Assembly: GCF_018614035.1 (NCBI RefSeq)
Contig: NZ_JAGGPA010000037.1
Location: 1-59,887, forward strand
Source of the DNA: Streptomyces sp. ISL-96
GTDB taxonomy: Bacteria; Actinomycetota; Actinomycetes; Streptomycetales; Streptomycetaceae
Direction of reading: 5' to 3'
Length of the DNA stretch: 59,887 nucleotides
Below are positions 1 through 8,621 of this stretch, in pieces. The position numbers and the translations under genes are program-made. Every line of letters starts with the position of its first letter. Position 1 is the stretch's first letter. Under the pieces are notes generated by a model. The model was not told the DNA's origin, made no database searches, and saw only the letters and a program-made list of their open reading frames with translations.

Positions 1-21
1 CCAAAGTCACCAGCATTGGCC

Positions 22-2869
22 TTAGGCGTGTTCCGTCTGATGGGATTCGTCGCTGGCGGCCGTCTCGCCGGAGGTCAGGGCAGCAGAAAGAGCGGCGGTG
101 GGTGGGGCGTCCTCGATCCGTTCAGGTTCGGCTGCTTCGTGGTAGGCAACGAATCGGACACCTTCAGGTTGGAGGCGGTTGAAGTAGTAGCAGCCGCTGT
201 TCGATCCGAACGCTGCCGGGTGCATCACGATCAGCGGTGCGAGGGGGAGTGCGCTGCCAGCTTCGCGTGAGAGGAGGTACAGCCCGTCTTCCTCCATGGC
301 CACGCTGATCGGGATCTGTTCCTGTCTGAAGGGTGCGTTAGGACCCATGGCCAGGTCCACATCATGGTGGAATACCCTGTTTCTGATCCGGGCGGCGCCG
401 GCGCGCACGAGAAGAAAGTCCTGCCAGCCGGTGCCGATCAGGTTGCGCAGGGTGTGGACGTGACCGGTCAGGATGTCGAGTTGCTCCTTGAGTGACGCGG
501 CGGTTGTCGTACCTGAGTGGCCGCTCCAGGCATTGCGCCGTTGGATCACCTCTCCGAACAGGTTCGTGAGGTCGGCGCTGAGGAGGGTGTCCAGGAAATC
601 TGGTGGTGCGTCGGCAAAGGCTGCTCGCGCTCGTGCCTGCTCGTCGGTGTCGGTTCCGGTCAGTGCGGTGCGATATCTCTTGTTGAGTCGTTGCAGGATG
701 ATGTGCCAGACACCGAGGGTGGCCCGCTCGGGGGTGAGTCCCATGGAGCGGATTTGCTCGGCGAGTGCGGGAAGTTCCTGCTGGAGCCGTGAACGGTCCT
801 GGAGCAGGGCTGACACGCTAACGGTGGCGTGGAATTGGATGGTGGCTTCCCAGAAGTGGAACATCTGGTCGCGGCGGGCGTGCAGGTTGCTGTCGCCTTT
901 GGATTCGTATGCCCAGAGGGCACTGGCCATAGGGAAGGGCAGGCTGGTCGCCCATTGAGCGAGATCTGCCGACGGAATGAGACTGCTGGCTTCGCGGTAG
1001 ATGTCGGATCGCTTTTTGGGGTCGTTCCAGAGCTCCCGGTGCGAGTCGACCAGGTGACGGCGGGCTGTAACAAGCGCCCGTTCCGCGCGGGCCATTTCCC
1101 TCTGGACGGGGAGGTCCGGCAGGGCGACGAGGAGATCGTCAGCCATGCGCCAGGCCTGGTTGAGGTTGACGGCGCGGGGGCTGACGTAGCTGTCGCCGCC
1201 GGAGCCGACGGCTGTCGAGCGCAGGTGCCGGCCGAGAGGGGAATTGAGCCACCCCGCCAGGTATTCGGCGTCCGTGTACGCGTTCCTGGGCCGAATCACG
1301 AGCACCCGGTTATCGGGAGCAACTTCGCCAGGGTCCCCGGCCACCGCGTCCAGGTGCGGTTCGATGGGGACGACAAGAGCCTGCTCCCCGGTGACGGCCA
1401 ACAGCAGGGCGGCGCGCTCAGCGGCCTTGGCCGAGGGGATGTAGCAGAGGTGCTCAGTGAGCTCGGTGAGACGGGCGGTCTTCCAGCCGAGCTGGGTGAG
1501 TGCTCGCAGCGCACGCGGGGTTCGGTCGGTGGTGAAGACGCGGTCCACGTCGAACCGTGTGAACGGTGGTTTGGCCACGTCCGTCACGGTCGGTGGCACA
1601 GTGGCGTACCGAGTGTCGTGCCAGGCTTCGGTGGTGGAGGTCGCCGGCAGGAGCATGGTCAGGCGCGGAACATCGCCCGGCTCGCGCCTGCTGGTGACCG
1701 CGGTGGCGTGGTGGGTGACGCTGACCTGTCGGAAGGACAGATCCTTTGCTGCGGCTGATCGGCTGTAGGCCGTCGGCTTTGAATGCCTCAGGCTGCGGGA
1801 CAGTTCGTCGAGAGCCGCCTCGCTGATCGTGCGGCGTTCGAGTCGACGGGCGTCCCCGTCCTGGTAGAAGCCCCGGAGGTCGATGAACTTCACCTTGTGT
1901 CGACGTGCCGCAGGCTTGCGGTTGGAGAAGACCAGGGCGTACAGCCGCATTCCGGTGCTGGTGCTGAGCCCTTCCGGCAGCACGACCACGGCGTCCAGGA
2001 AATCCTGGTCGAGCAGCCATGTACGGATAGCGCTGCCGCCCGCGTCGTACAGCGGTCCGGTGGTGGTGAACATGATGCCCCGGCCGCCGCCATCCGCCGG
2101 ATCCCGAAGCTTACTGACCAGGATCTGGGCGAACAGGAGCGAGGCGTTGTCGGGCTGTGGAAGCCCGGCGGGGTAGCGGCCTTCCGGTCGGTCGGCCTCG
2201 GCTGCGCATTCCTCGTAGCTGTTCCGCCAGGACAGGTCGTACGGAATCTCGGCCACCGTGTAATCGAATCGGCGGTCGGGGAAGGCGTCCTGTGTGAGCG
2301 AGTCAGCTTGGCTGAACCTGGAGTCGGCGCCCAGGAGGAAGGCGTGGGCACGGGCACGCCGGACAGTCGCCGCGTTGATGTCCTGGCCGTTGACGGTGAC
2401 AGCCGTTCCGGTCTGCTCGGCCAGCACCTGCGCCGCGTCCAGCGCCAGGGTGGCGGAACCGCATGCCGGATCGTAGAGATGTGCCGCCTCCGTGCGCGTA
2501 CGCGGTCAGCGCGGTTTTGGCAACCTCGACGAGCGAGGCCGACGTGGTGAACTCGCCACGGTGGTCCGAGGGCAGGTAGGGGCGGAGCAGGAGACGGGCG
2601 TAGTGACGCAGCTGGGTCGGCGTGTAGCTGTTCAGCGCCTGTTGCTCACCGTCCAGCAATGAGTGCAACTCAGGGGCTCTGAGCCGTGCATCCCCCGCGG
2701 CACGCTGAAGGTCTTCGAGTTCTGGTGCAGGCAGGCCCGTCGTCCGGGTTCGCCATTCGACGACGTTCCACAGCAGCACGTCGGCCATCTCGCCGGCATC
2801 CATGTGTCCCCGGAGGGAGTCCAGGAGATGCCACAGGCGCTGGTCGACCGTTCGTTGCTCGTTCGTCAT
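22..2869 (-). pseudogene. Frameshifted HsdM-like N-6 adenine DNA methylase
   Basis: Reads as the modification subunit of a type I-like restriction-modification or defence system, transferring methyl from SAM to adenine. The first ~125 residues (ATG at 2869, GGGGG 6-11 nt upstream; a TTG at 2893 is less likely) run in one frame to about 2495. The rest, 2490 to 22, is in another frame and opens with the SAM-binding motif I DPACGSATL. The two frames meet at a GCGCACGG stretch at 2490-2500, so one indel splits the gene. The catalytic (N/D)PP(F/Y) motif IV appears as EIPY (near 2250), which is unusual. A typical HsdM stretch (VVVLPEGLSTSTGMRLYALVF) follows, then a long C-terminal region likely including target recognition. 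No hsdS or hsdR gene is visible, but the window ends 22 bases after the stop. Sure of the family, less sure of activity. Confidence 0.75.
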
Positions 2870-3075
2870 GTGGAGCCCCCCGGGGGTGGTCAAATGCGTC
2901 CCCGGCTGACCGGGGCCTGCCCTCTGACCGTGAACGTCGGCATACAGCGTGAGGGGATCAACCTACTAGCCGTTGCTTGTGATCTTGAATGGTGTTTCGA
3001 ATACCGCGAGTTGGCCACTGAGCTGGTTCTCACCTGACGGGAAGTTGGACGGGCGACCCCGGCGGTGGGCACGAA

Positions 3076-3131
3076 GAAAGCTCCTGGTAGACGGGTTCAC
3101 GACCAAGATCACCAATCCGCCAGGAGCTTTC
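3076..3131. repeat. 12-bp inverted repeat at IS5-like fragment
   Basis: GAAAGCTCCTGG (3076-3087) and CCAGGAGCTTTC (3120-3131) are perfect inverted arms 32 bp apart, directly before the start of the broken IS5-type transposase. It may be a hairpin protecting the transposase gene from outside transcription, or part of an IS end. The full IS boundaries could not be found. Confidence 0.4.
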
Positions 3132-3133
3132 GC

Positions 3134-3396
3134 GTGCTTGTCTACCCGTCCGGTATCGATCTGTCCGGCCGCACCCTGCGACACCTCTCCGGTCTCCTCG
3201 CAGGTCGCCGTCGTCAAATCGGCACCCGGTGACGTCGCCTGTCTGCGGCCAGCAGGCCCTACTCGTCCTGGCACACCTGCGTTGCGGGGACACCTACGCC
3301 GCCTCGCAGCAGGCTTCCGCATCGGGGGTTGCCACGGCCTACCGCTACATGTGCGAGGCCGTAGACCTCCTGGTCGGCCTCGCGCCCGCGCAGCTC
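3134..3396 (+). pseudogene. IS5-type transposase, N-terminal fragment
   Basis: A GTG at 3134 opens a reading with the Streptomyces IS5-family N-terminus LVYPSGIDLSGRTLRHLSG, continuing as QQALLVLAHLRCGDTYA and ATAYRYMCEAVDLL, a helix-turn-helix region that precedes the DDE domain. Two lesions are visible: a TGA where a Trp codon is expected (about 3230) and a one-base loss in the following GCGGCCAGC stretch, after which the frame continues from 3240 on. Similarity ends near 3396 and the catalytic DDE domain is absent. This is a dead remnant left in the mobile-DNA region. Confidence 0.65.
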
Positions 3397-3921
3397 ACAG
3401 ATGCGGTCCTGCTCCGCGAACAGCCGCCGGTTCTCCTCCACCAGTGACAGGCGCTTCGGCTTGGGCAGCCCGTTCCTGCTGCTTGGCCTCCCGGCGCTTC
3501 GCTGTGAACCCCTGCGCCTTCTTCTCGCAGTCAGGGTGTACCGGCTTGCCCCGGCTGGAGCCCTGTTCCCGGCTGGCCCACACCTTGCCCTCGATCGAGG
3601 CCTCGCGCATCGCACACACCGCCAGCCCACGCCGCCGCGGCGCCGGCGTCGTCTTGCGAGCCGCCTCCGCCGCCCGGACCTCCGTCGATCCGTCTGCCCA
3701 GGTGGCCGTCACCGGAGACGCTGGCGACACCGTGTAGGAGCGCAAGTCATCCGGAGGCGCCTGGTGCCGCTCCCCTTTTGTGCCCCCGCGCACGGGATCT
3801 TGCTGGCTATGAGCGGCAGGGTATGCGTCCTCGACCGGCTTGATGCGCTCCTGGAGGGCCGCCGCGTCGCCCTCCACTCGTGGCTGAGCCGGAACCGCGA
3901 GACCGCCGAGAAGGCCGCCGA
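3397..3921. other. Decayed stretch without a clear gene
   Basis: No convincing intact gene lies here. On the minus strand, fragments such as LVEENRRLFAEQDRICEL (about 3390-3460) and CEKKAQGFTAKRREAKQQ (about 3465-3530) look like charged coiled-coil protein but sit in different frames. Small coiled-coil proteins often accompany actinobacterial tyrosine integrases, so this may be a ruined accessory gene of the adjacent integrase. That is inference only. Confidence 0.3.
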
Positions 3922-4740
3922 CTACGTCTCTCGGCTGGCGCGGCGGGCGGCGGTGTCGAACCCGCGGCGCAGGGAGTGGCCAGTCCACTGCCCCTCGAAG
4001 TCGGCGAGCATGGCAGCGCGGGTGACGATGGCGGCCGCGACGGTAGGGGTGATGCGGCCGGCCGGGGCCCCGACGCTCCGGGCGTGATGGGTCAGTGGAG
4101 GGGTGATGCGGTCGTGCTTATCGATACGGACGAACAGCGGCCCATCGGTGCGCCCCTTGGGGTTTAGCGCGGCGACCAGCGCGCGGACGGCCCACACAGG
4201 GCAGGTGGCGGGGGTGGGGCCATAGGGCACGGCCACTTTGTCGTGCCGCTTGAGTGGGCGCCGGTAGAGGGTTACCAGGAGCCCTGTGTTGGTTTCCACG
4301 GCGTCGGCCCGGTCGAGCGAGACCAGCTCGGAGACGTGGGCGGTGCAGGCGTAGCCAAGCAGGAGCAGCGCGGCGTCCCGCTTCCCAATGAGCGTGTCCT
4401 GGTCGAGGGTGGCGAGCATCTCGCGTAAGGCATCCGGGGTGGAGGGTCCGGCCCCACGGGGGCGGGCGATCCGGGCCTCGGCCCGGATCTTGGCGGCGGC
4501 CAGGCGTTTACGGTAGCCGGACAGTACCTTGCGGGCGCCCTCGGTCTCAGGGGCGGGTACAGCGTCCGCCCTGTGCGCAGCGCGGACGGCGGTCAGGATG
4601 CGATTGATGGACCCGGGGGCGAGCGTGCGGCCGGTCTGCGGCGACGGAGTTACGGTCAAGTCCCTCTCTGTCAGCCTTGGGTGAGACGTTCCGCTTCGGC
4701 GGGTTAGCCTGAGAGGGCACGACAGGAGACCCCACCCCTC

Positions 4741-5124
4741 ATGACCAGCACAGAGTCCGTCGGGTCCGACCCGGCGCCGAGGCCGAAGCGCCGCACTTTC
4801 ACCTCGGAGTACAAACTGCGAATCGTCGCCGAGTACGACGCCGCGCCCAGGAACGAGAAGGGCTCGGTCCTGCGCCGGGAACGGCTCTACCACTCGCATG
4901 TCAAGGAGTGGCGGGCCGCCCGGGATGCCGGGGCCCTGGAGAAGCTGGTCGACCATCGCACCAGCCCGGCCCGGCCGAAGAAGTCGGCTGCCGAGGCGGA
5001 GAACGAGAAACTGCGCCGCCAGGTGGAACGGCTGGAGAAGGAACTGGCGCGGAACAAGGCCGCGCTGGAGGTTATGGGAAAAGCTTCCGCGCTCTTGGAA
5101 ATGATCTCCGAGAGCGCGGACTGA
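4741..5124 (+). CDS. IS3-family transposase OrfA
   Basis: 127-residue DNA-binding half of an IS3-type transposase. Residues ~18-60 form the HTH_Tnp_1 helix-turn-helix (RRTFTSEYKLRIVAEYD), followed by a leucine-zipper-like coiled coil (ENEKLRRQVERLEKELARN) that in this family mediates multimerisation. The frame ends at 5124, after orfB's frame has opened. A GGGAAAAGC run near 5085 is a plausible site for the -1 frameshift that makes the OrfAB fusion transposase. It looks intact. Sure of the family. Confidence 0.9.
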   Translation: MTSTESVGSDPAPRPKRRTFTSEYKLRIVAEYDAAPRNEKGSVLRRERLYHSHVKEWRAARDAGALEKLVDHRTSPARPKKSAAEAENEKLRRQVERLEKELARNKAALEVMGKASALLEMISESAD

Positions 5125-5141
5125 AGGCTGGCGCCGACCCG

Positions 5142-6149
5142 GTGGTGGATGACGCGTTCACCGGCATCGAGAGCGAACTGGGCATCACCGTCGCGTGCCG
5201 GCTGACCGGCCGCTCCCGCGCCACCCACTACCGCCGGCTTCAGCCCCCGCCACCGCGCAGGCCCCGCTCGCCGCAGGTGCAGCCGTCGGCCCTGACGGCC
5301 GAAGAGCGTGCTGCGGTACTGGAGTTGATGAATGGCGACGAGTACGCCGAACTGGCGCCCGCACAGATCTGGGCCCGCGAGCTGGATGCCGGGCGTTATC
5401 ACTGCTCCGTCTCGACGATGTACCGGATCCTGCGCGAGCAGGATCAGTGCGGTGACCGCCGACGGCAGGCCACCCATCCCGCCAAGGCGGTGCCCGAGCT
5501 GGTCGCCACAGGGCCCTCGCAGGTATTCACCTGGGACATCACCAAGGCGGCCGGACCAGTCAAAGGCGTCTGGTATCACGCCTACGTGATCATCGACATC
5601 TTCAGCCGCTTCATCGTCGGCCACACCGTCGAGCGGGCCGAATCGGCGGTGCGGGCCCAGGAGTTGATCCGCGAGAGCATCGCCCGCAACGGCATCGTGC
5701 CCCAGACCGTGCACGCGGACCGCGGCACTTCGATGACGTCGAAGAAGGTCTCCCAACTGCTGATCGATCTGGGCGTGACGCGGTCGCACTCGAGGCCGAA
5801 GGTCTCCAACGACAATCCTTACAGCGAGGCCCAGTTCAAGACCACGAAGTACATGTCGGACTATCCCGAACGGTTCGATTCGCTGGCCCACGCACGCGAG
5901 TGGTTCGACGCGTTCATCGCGTATTACAACCATGAGCACCGGCACTCGGGCATCGGCTGGCACACCCCCGCCTCCGTCCACTTCGGGACCGCCGAGGAGG
6001 TCCGCGACCAGCGCGCGGTCACCCTCGCCGAGGCATACACCCGCCACCCCGAACGCTTCGGCCGCCGCCCCCGACCACCCGAGATACCCCAGACGGCCTG
6101 GATCAACGACCCAGCCAAGCGCAGGGAACCCGCACCACAAACCTCATAG
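5142..6149 (+). CDS. IS3-family transposase OrfB (DDE integrase core)
   Basis: Catalytic half of the transposase, a retroviral-integrase fold. Counting from a GTG at 5142, the catalytic triad reads D132 (TWDITK), D193 (HADRGTSM) and E229 (NPYSEAQFKT), with the usual D-D-35-E spacing. The C-terminal YYNHEHRHSGIGWHTPASVH block is typical of the family. The frame is open upstream past 5100 and is probably entered by -1 frameshifting from orfA rather than by its own start, so the start given is nominal. All motifs are intact, so this copy could be active. Confidence 0.88.
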   Translation: MVDDAFTGIESELGITVACRLTGRSRATHYRRLQPPPPRRPRSPQVQPSALTAEERAAVLELMNGDEYAELAPAQIWARELDAGRYHCSVSTMYRILREQDQCGDRRRQATHPAKAVPELVATGPSQVFTWDITKAAGPVKGVWYHAYVIIDIFSRFIVGHTVERAESAVRAQELIRESIARNGIVPQTVHADRGTSMTSKKVSQLLIDLGVTRSHSRPKVSNDNPYSEAQFKTTKYMSDYPERFDSLAHAREWFDAFIAYYNHEHRHSGIGWHTPASVHFGTAEEVRDQRAVTLAEAYTRHPERFGRRPRPPEIPQTAWINDPAKRREPAPQTS

Positions 6150-6389
6150 CGTCACGACCGTCTCACTGGACTTGAAATCTTCCGAGTGCGCCACGTACTC
6201 GGTGACAGTCTCCGGGGCAGCAGGCAGCGGCCGCCGACCGACGCTCGCGCACCAGGCAGTGAAGGCGGCCATGTCGGCGGAATACATCAGGCGGGTGGAG
6301 TCGGTCAGCTGTCGGTCGGTCTCGGCGGTCCCCACGGCTATGTGCTGCGGGCCAGAGCCCGGGGCGCGGAGGCTTGTCACGCTGCTCAT

Positions 6390-6837
6390 CGTAGGGCGGC
6401 CCGACACCCGGCTGGCCCGGACGTCACGGCGAGTGCTCCCGCGAGGTGGGCGCAGACTCAGCCCGTGACACGGCGCCCGTCTACGACGAAGGAGCCGCGC
6501 CCGCGTGGTGCGGGTCCTCTTCTGCATGGCTTGGTGGTCAGCCGGAGGAGTCGGATGCGCCGCCGAGCCCAGGTTGCGTCGCGAGGCCGGAGACATCGGG
6601 CAGATAGCGGCTCGCCTCGTCGACCACACGCGGTCGGCGTGACGCGACCGACATCGGACGTTGCGAGGTCGCTTCGGTGACAACTCTGCGTGAAGGCTGA
6701 CGGCTGCTCAGGTTTGTCTGACGCATCGTCGACTACTCAAGATCATCTTGCACGTGCGTTGCACAAGGCGCTGAAAAACAACAGTGATCAGTGAAGGGCC
6801 GTGAAGGTAAGTATTCGCAGGTCAGCTGGCATGCTGT
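6390..6837. other. Intergenic stretch, nothing recognised
   Basis: Lies between the broken integrase start and the murA-like terminator. Short open frames exist on both strands but none has family-like sequence or a good ribosome binding site. Any integrase promoter or attachment site would be here, but none can be identified. Confidence 0.4.
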
Positions 6838-6873
6838 GGTGTCGTGCCCCTTGGGTCCAAGGGGCACGACACC
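6838..6873 (-). terminator. Terminator of HTH-murA gene
   Basis: GGTGTCGTGCCCCTTGG (6838-6854) pairs perfectly with CCAAGGGGCACGACACC (6857-6873). It starts 8 bp past the stop of the MurA-like gene, as expected for a strong intrinsic hairpin. There is no clear U-tract, which is common in Streptomyces. Confidence 0.8.
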
Positions 6874-6880
6874 CCGCCGG

Positions 6881-8410
6881 TCAGATGTCGCGGAAGATCT
6901 CGATCTGCGCGCCGACCGAGTTGAGGCGCTCCGCCAGGTCCTCGTAACCGCGGTTGATGACGTAGACGTTGCGGAGTACGGACGTGCCTTCGGCCGCCAT
7001 CATCGCCAGCAGTACGACCACCGCGGGCCGCAGCGCCGGCGGGCACATCATCTCGGCGGCGCGCCACCGGGTCGGGCCCTCCACCAGTACGCGGTGCGGG
7101 TCCAGGAGCTGGAGGCGGCCGCCCAGGCGGTTGAGGTCCGTCAGGTAGATCGCGCGGTTGTCGTAGACCCAGTCGTGGATCAGGGTCTGGCCCACGGCGA
7201 CCGCCGCGATCGCCGCGAAGAACGGCACATTGTCGATGTTGAGGCCGGGGAACGGCATCGGGTGGATCTTGTCGATCGGCGCCTCGAGCTTCGAGGGCCG
7301 TACGGTCAGGTCCACCAGGCGCGTACGCCCGTTGTCCGCCTCGTACTCGCCCGTGCGGTCGTGGTCGAGGCCCATCTCCTCCAGCACCGCGAGCTCGATC
7401 TCCAGGAACTCGATCGGGACCCGCCGGATCGTCAGTTCGGAACCCGTCACGACGGCCGCCGCGAGCAGGCTCATCGCCTCGACCGGGTCCTCGGACGGCG
7501 AGTAGTCGACGTCCACGTCGATGTTCGGTACGCCGTGCACGGTCAGCGTGGTCGTACCGACGCCGTCGACCCGTACACCCAGCGCCTCCAGGAAGAAACA
7601 CAGGTCCTGGACCATGTAGTTGGACGACGCGTTGCGGATGACGCTCACGCCGTCGTGGCGGGCAGCGGCGAGCAGCGCGTTCTCGGTCACCGTGTCGCCG
7701 CGCTCGGTCAGTACGATCGGACGGGTCGGCCCGGTCGAGGGCTCCACCACCGCGTGGTAGATGCCCTCGGTCGCGGTGATGTCCAGACCGAAGCGGCGCA
7801 GTGCGATCATGTGCGGCTCGATGGTGCGCGTGCCGAGGTCGCAGCCGCCCGCGTAGGGAAGCCTGAAACGGTCCATGCGGTGCAGCAGCGGGCCGAGGAA
7901 CATGATGATGCTCCGGGTCCGGCGCGCCGCCTGGGCGTCCATGGAGTCCATGTCGAGCTGCGCGGGCGGGACGATCTCCAGGTCCTTCCCGTCGTTGATC
8001 CAACGGGTGCGTACGCCGATCGAGTTGAGCACTTCCAGCAGGCGGTAGACCTCCTCGATGCGCGCGACACGCCTCAGTACGGTGCGGCCCTTGTTCAGCA
8101 GCGAGGCGCAAAGCAGCGCCACACACGCGTTCTTGCTCGTCTTCACGTCGATCGAACCGGAAAGACGCCGTCCGCCGACCACGCGCAGATGCATCGGTCC
8201 CGCGTACCCCAGGGAGACGATTTCACTGTCGAGAGCCTCGCCGATGCGCGCGATCATCTCAAGGCTGATGTTCTGGTTCCCGCGCTCGATGCGGTTCACG
8301 GCACTCTGGCTGGTGCCCAGTGCTTCGGCGAGCTGTGTCTGTGTCCAGCCCCGGTGCTGACGGGCGTCACGGATGAGCTTGCCGATACGTACGAGGTAGT
8401 CGTCTGCCAT
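6881..8410 (-). CDS. murA: XRE-HTH / UDP-GlcNAc enolpyruvyl transferase (MurA) fusion
   Basis: 509 residues. Residues ~8-62 are an XRE/Cro helix-turn-helix (GWTQTQLAEALGTSQSAVNR); residues ~75-509 are an EPSP-synthase-fold MurA domain, which transfers enolpyruvate from PEP to UDP-GlcNAc in the first committed step of peptidoglycan synthesis. The substrate residues K93-N94 (SKNAC) and the catalytic-loop cysteine C190 (YAGGCDLG, equivalent to E. coli Cys115) are present, so the enzyme could be active and fosfomycin-sensitive. The normal MurA is ~420-450 residues, and the extra N-terminus is the HTH. Streptomyces carries such a second MurA copy next to aconitase (SCO5998-like, from memory). The HTH may bind the palindrome at 8422-8437. 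Sure of the domains; in vivo role unknown. Confidence 0.9.
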   Translation of the reverse strand: MADDYLVRIGKLIRDARQHRGWTQTQLAEALGTSQSAVNRIERGNQNISLEMIARIGEALDSEIVSLGYAGPMHLRVVGGRRLSGSIDVKTSKNACVALLCASLLNKGRTVLRRVARIEEVYRLLEVLNSIGVRTRWINDGKDLEIVPPAQLDMDSMDAQAARRTRSIIMFLGPLLHRMDRFRLPYAGGCDLGTRTIEPHMIALRRFGLDITATEGIYHAVVEPSTGPTRPIVLTERGDTVTENALLAAARHDGVSVIRNASSNYMVQDLCFFLEALGVRVDGVGTTTLTVHGVPNIDVDVDYSPSEDPVEAMSLLAAAVVTGSELTIRRVPIEFLEIELAVLEEMGLDHDRTGEYEADNGRTRLVDLTVRPSKLEAPIDKIHPMPFPGLNIDNVPFFAAIAAVAVGQTLIHDWVYDNRAIYLTDLNRLGGRLQLLDPHRVLVEGPTRWRAAEMMCPPALRPAVVVLLAMMAAEGTSVLRNVYVINRGYEDLAERLNSVGAQIEIFRDI

Positions 8411-8421
8411 AGCGGCAGGTT

Positions 8422-8437
8422 ATCTCAGATATGAGAT
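8422..8437. promoter_or_regulatory. Palindromic operator candidate before HTH-murA
   Basis: ATCTCAGATATGAGAT has perfect 6-bp arms (ATCTCA/TGAGAT) around GATA and ends 11 bp upstream of the HTH-murA start codon. Its position and symmetry suit an autoregulatory site for the protein's own XRE domain. No footprint data; inference from position only. Confidence 0.45.
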
Positions 8438-8621
8438 GACGCATCGCGTGGGGTGGGTGTGGCGGATTCACAGGGGACTGACGCCGCTTCAGGCCCCTCA
8501 GCGCCCCGTGTGCCACCTGGACGGGCGCATGTGGCGCGAAGGTTCGGCATCGCTGTGGTGGGCTGAGGAAGTCGGCCGGCGGATCGAGCCCGTCTCGCTT
8601 CCTTCCCAGGGGTCGTGGCCC

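Larger units (their letters stand above)
4682..6165. mobile_element. IS3-family insertion sequence in integrase gene
   Basis: Carries orfA and orfB transposase frames on the plus strand. The best terminal match is TGAGACG (4682-4688) against CGTCTCA (6159-6165). A further inverted 8-mer TCAAGTCC/GGACTTGA lies outside it at 4656-4663 and 6168-6175, so the exact ends and the target duplication are not settled. The integrase reading frame continues on both sides, which proves insertion into that gene. Confidence 0.7.
3922..6389 (-). pseudogene. Tyrosine integrase split by an IS3 element
   Basis: Site-specific recombinase of the phage-integrase family. The N-terminal SAM-like domain starts at ATG 6389 (MSSVTSLRAPGSG) and runs to about 6166 (ETVTEYVAHSED). 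The body resumes at about 4681 (LTVTPSPQTGRTLAPGS) and reaches 3922. Between them sits a whole IS3-type element. Further damage: the box I arginine is replaced by His (CTAHVSELVSLD, where A-R-x-SEL is usual), and the frame stops after the box II motif GHSLRRGF plus about 13 residues, so the nucleophilic tyrosine is missing. It is dead as a recombinase and probably marks an old integrated element whose ends are no longer recognisable. Confidence 0.8.

Noticed and set aside
3395..3988. 198-codon minus-strand frame as an intact gene
   Set aside because: Its upstream half is a shadow of the integrase 3' end, and the protein-like parts continue in other frames.
4656..6175. TCAAGTCC / GGACTTGA as the true ends of the IS3 element
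   Set aside because: The distance to the inner TGAGACG match differs by 16 bp between the two sides and no target duplication appears, so TGAGACG was preferred.
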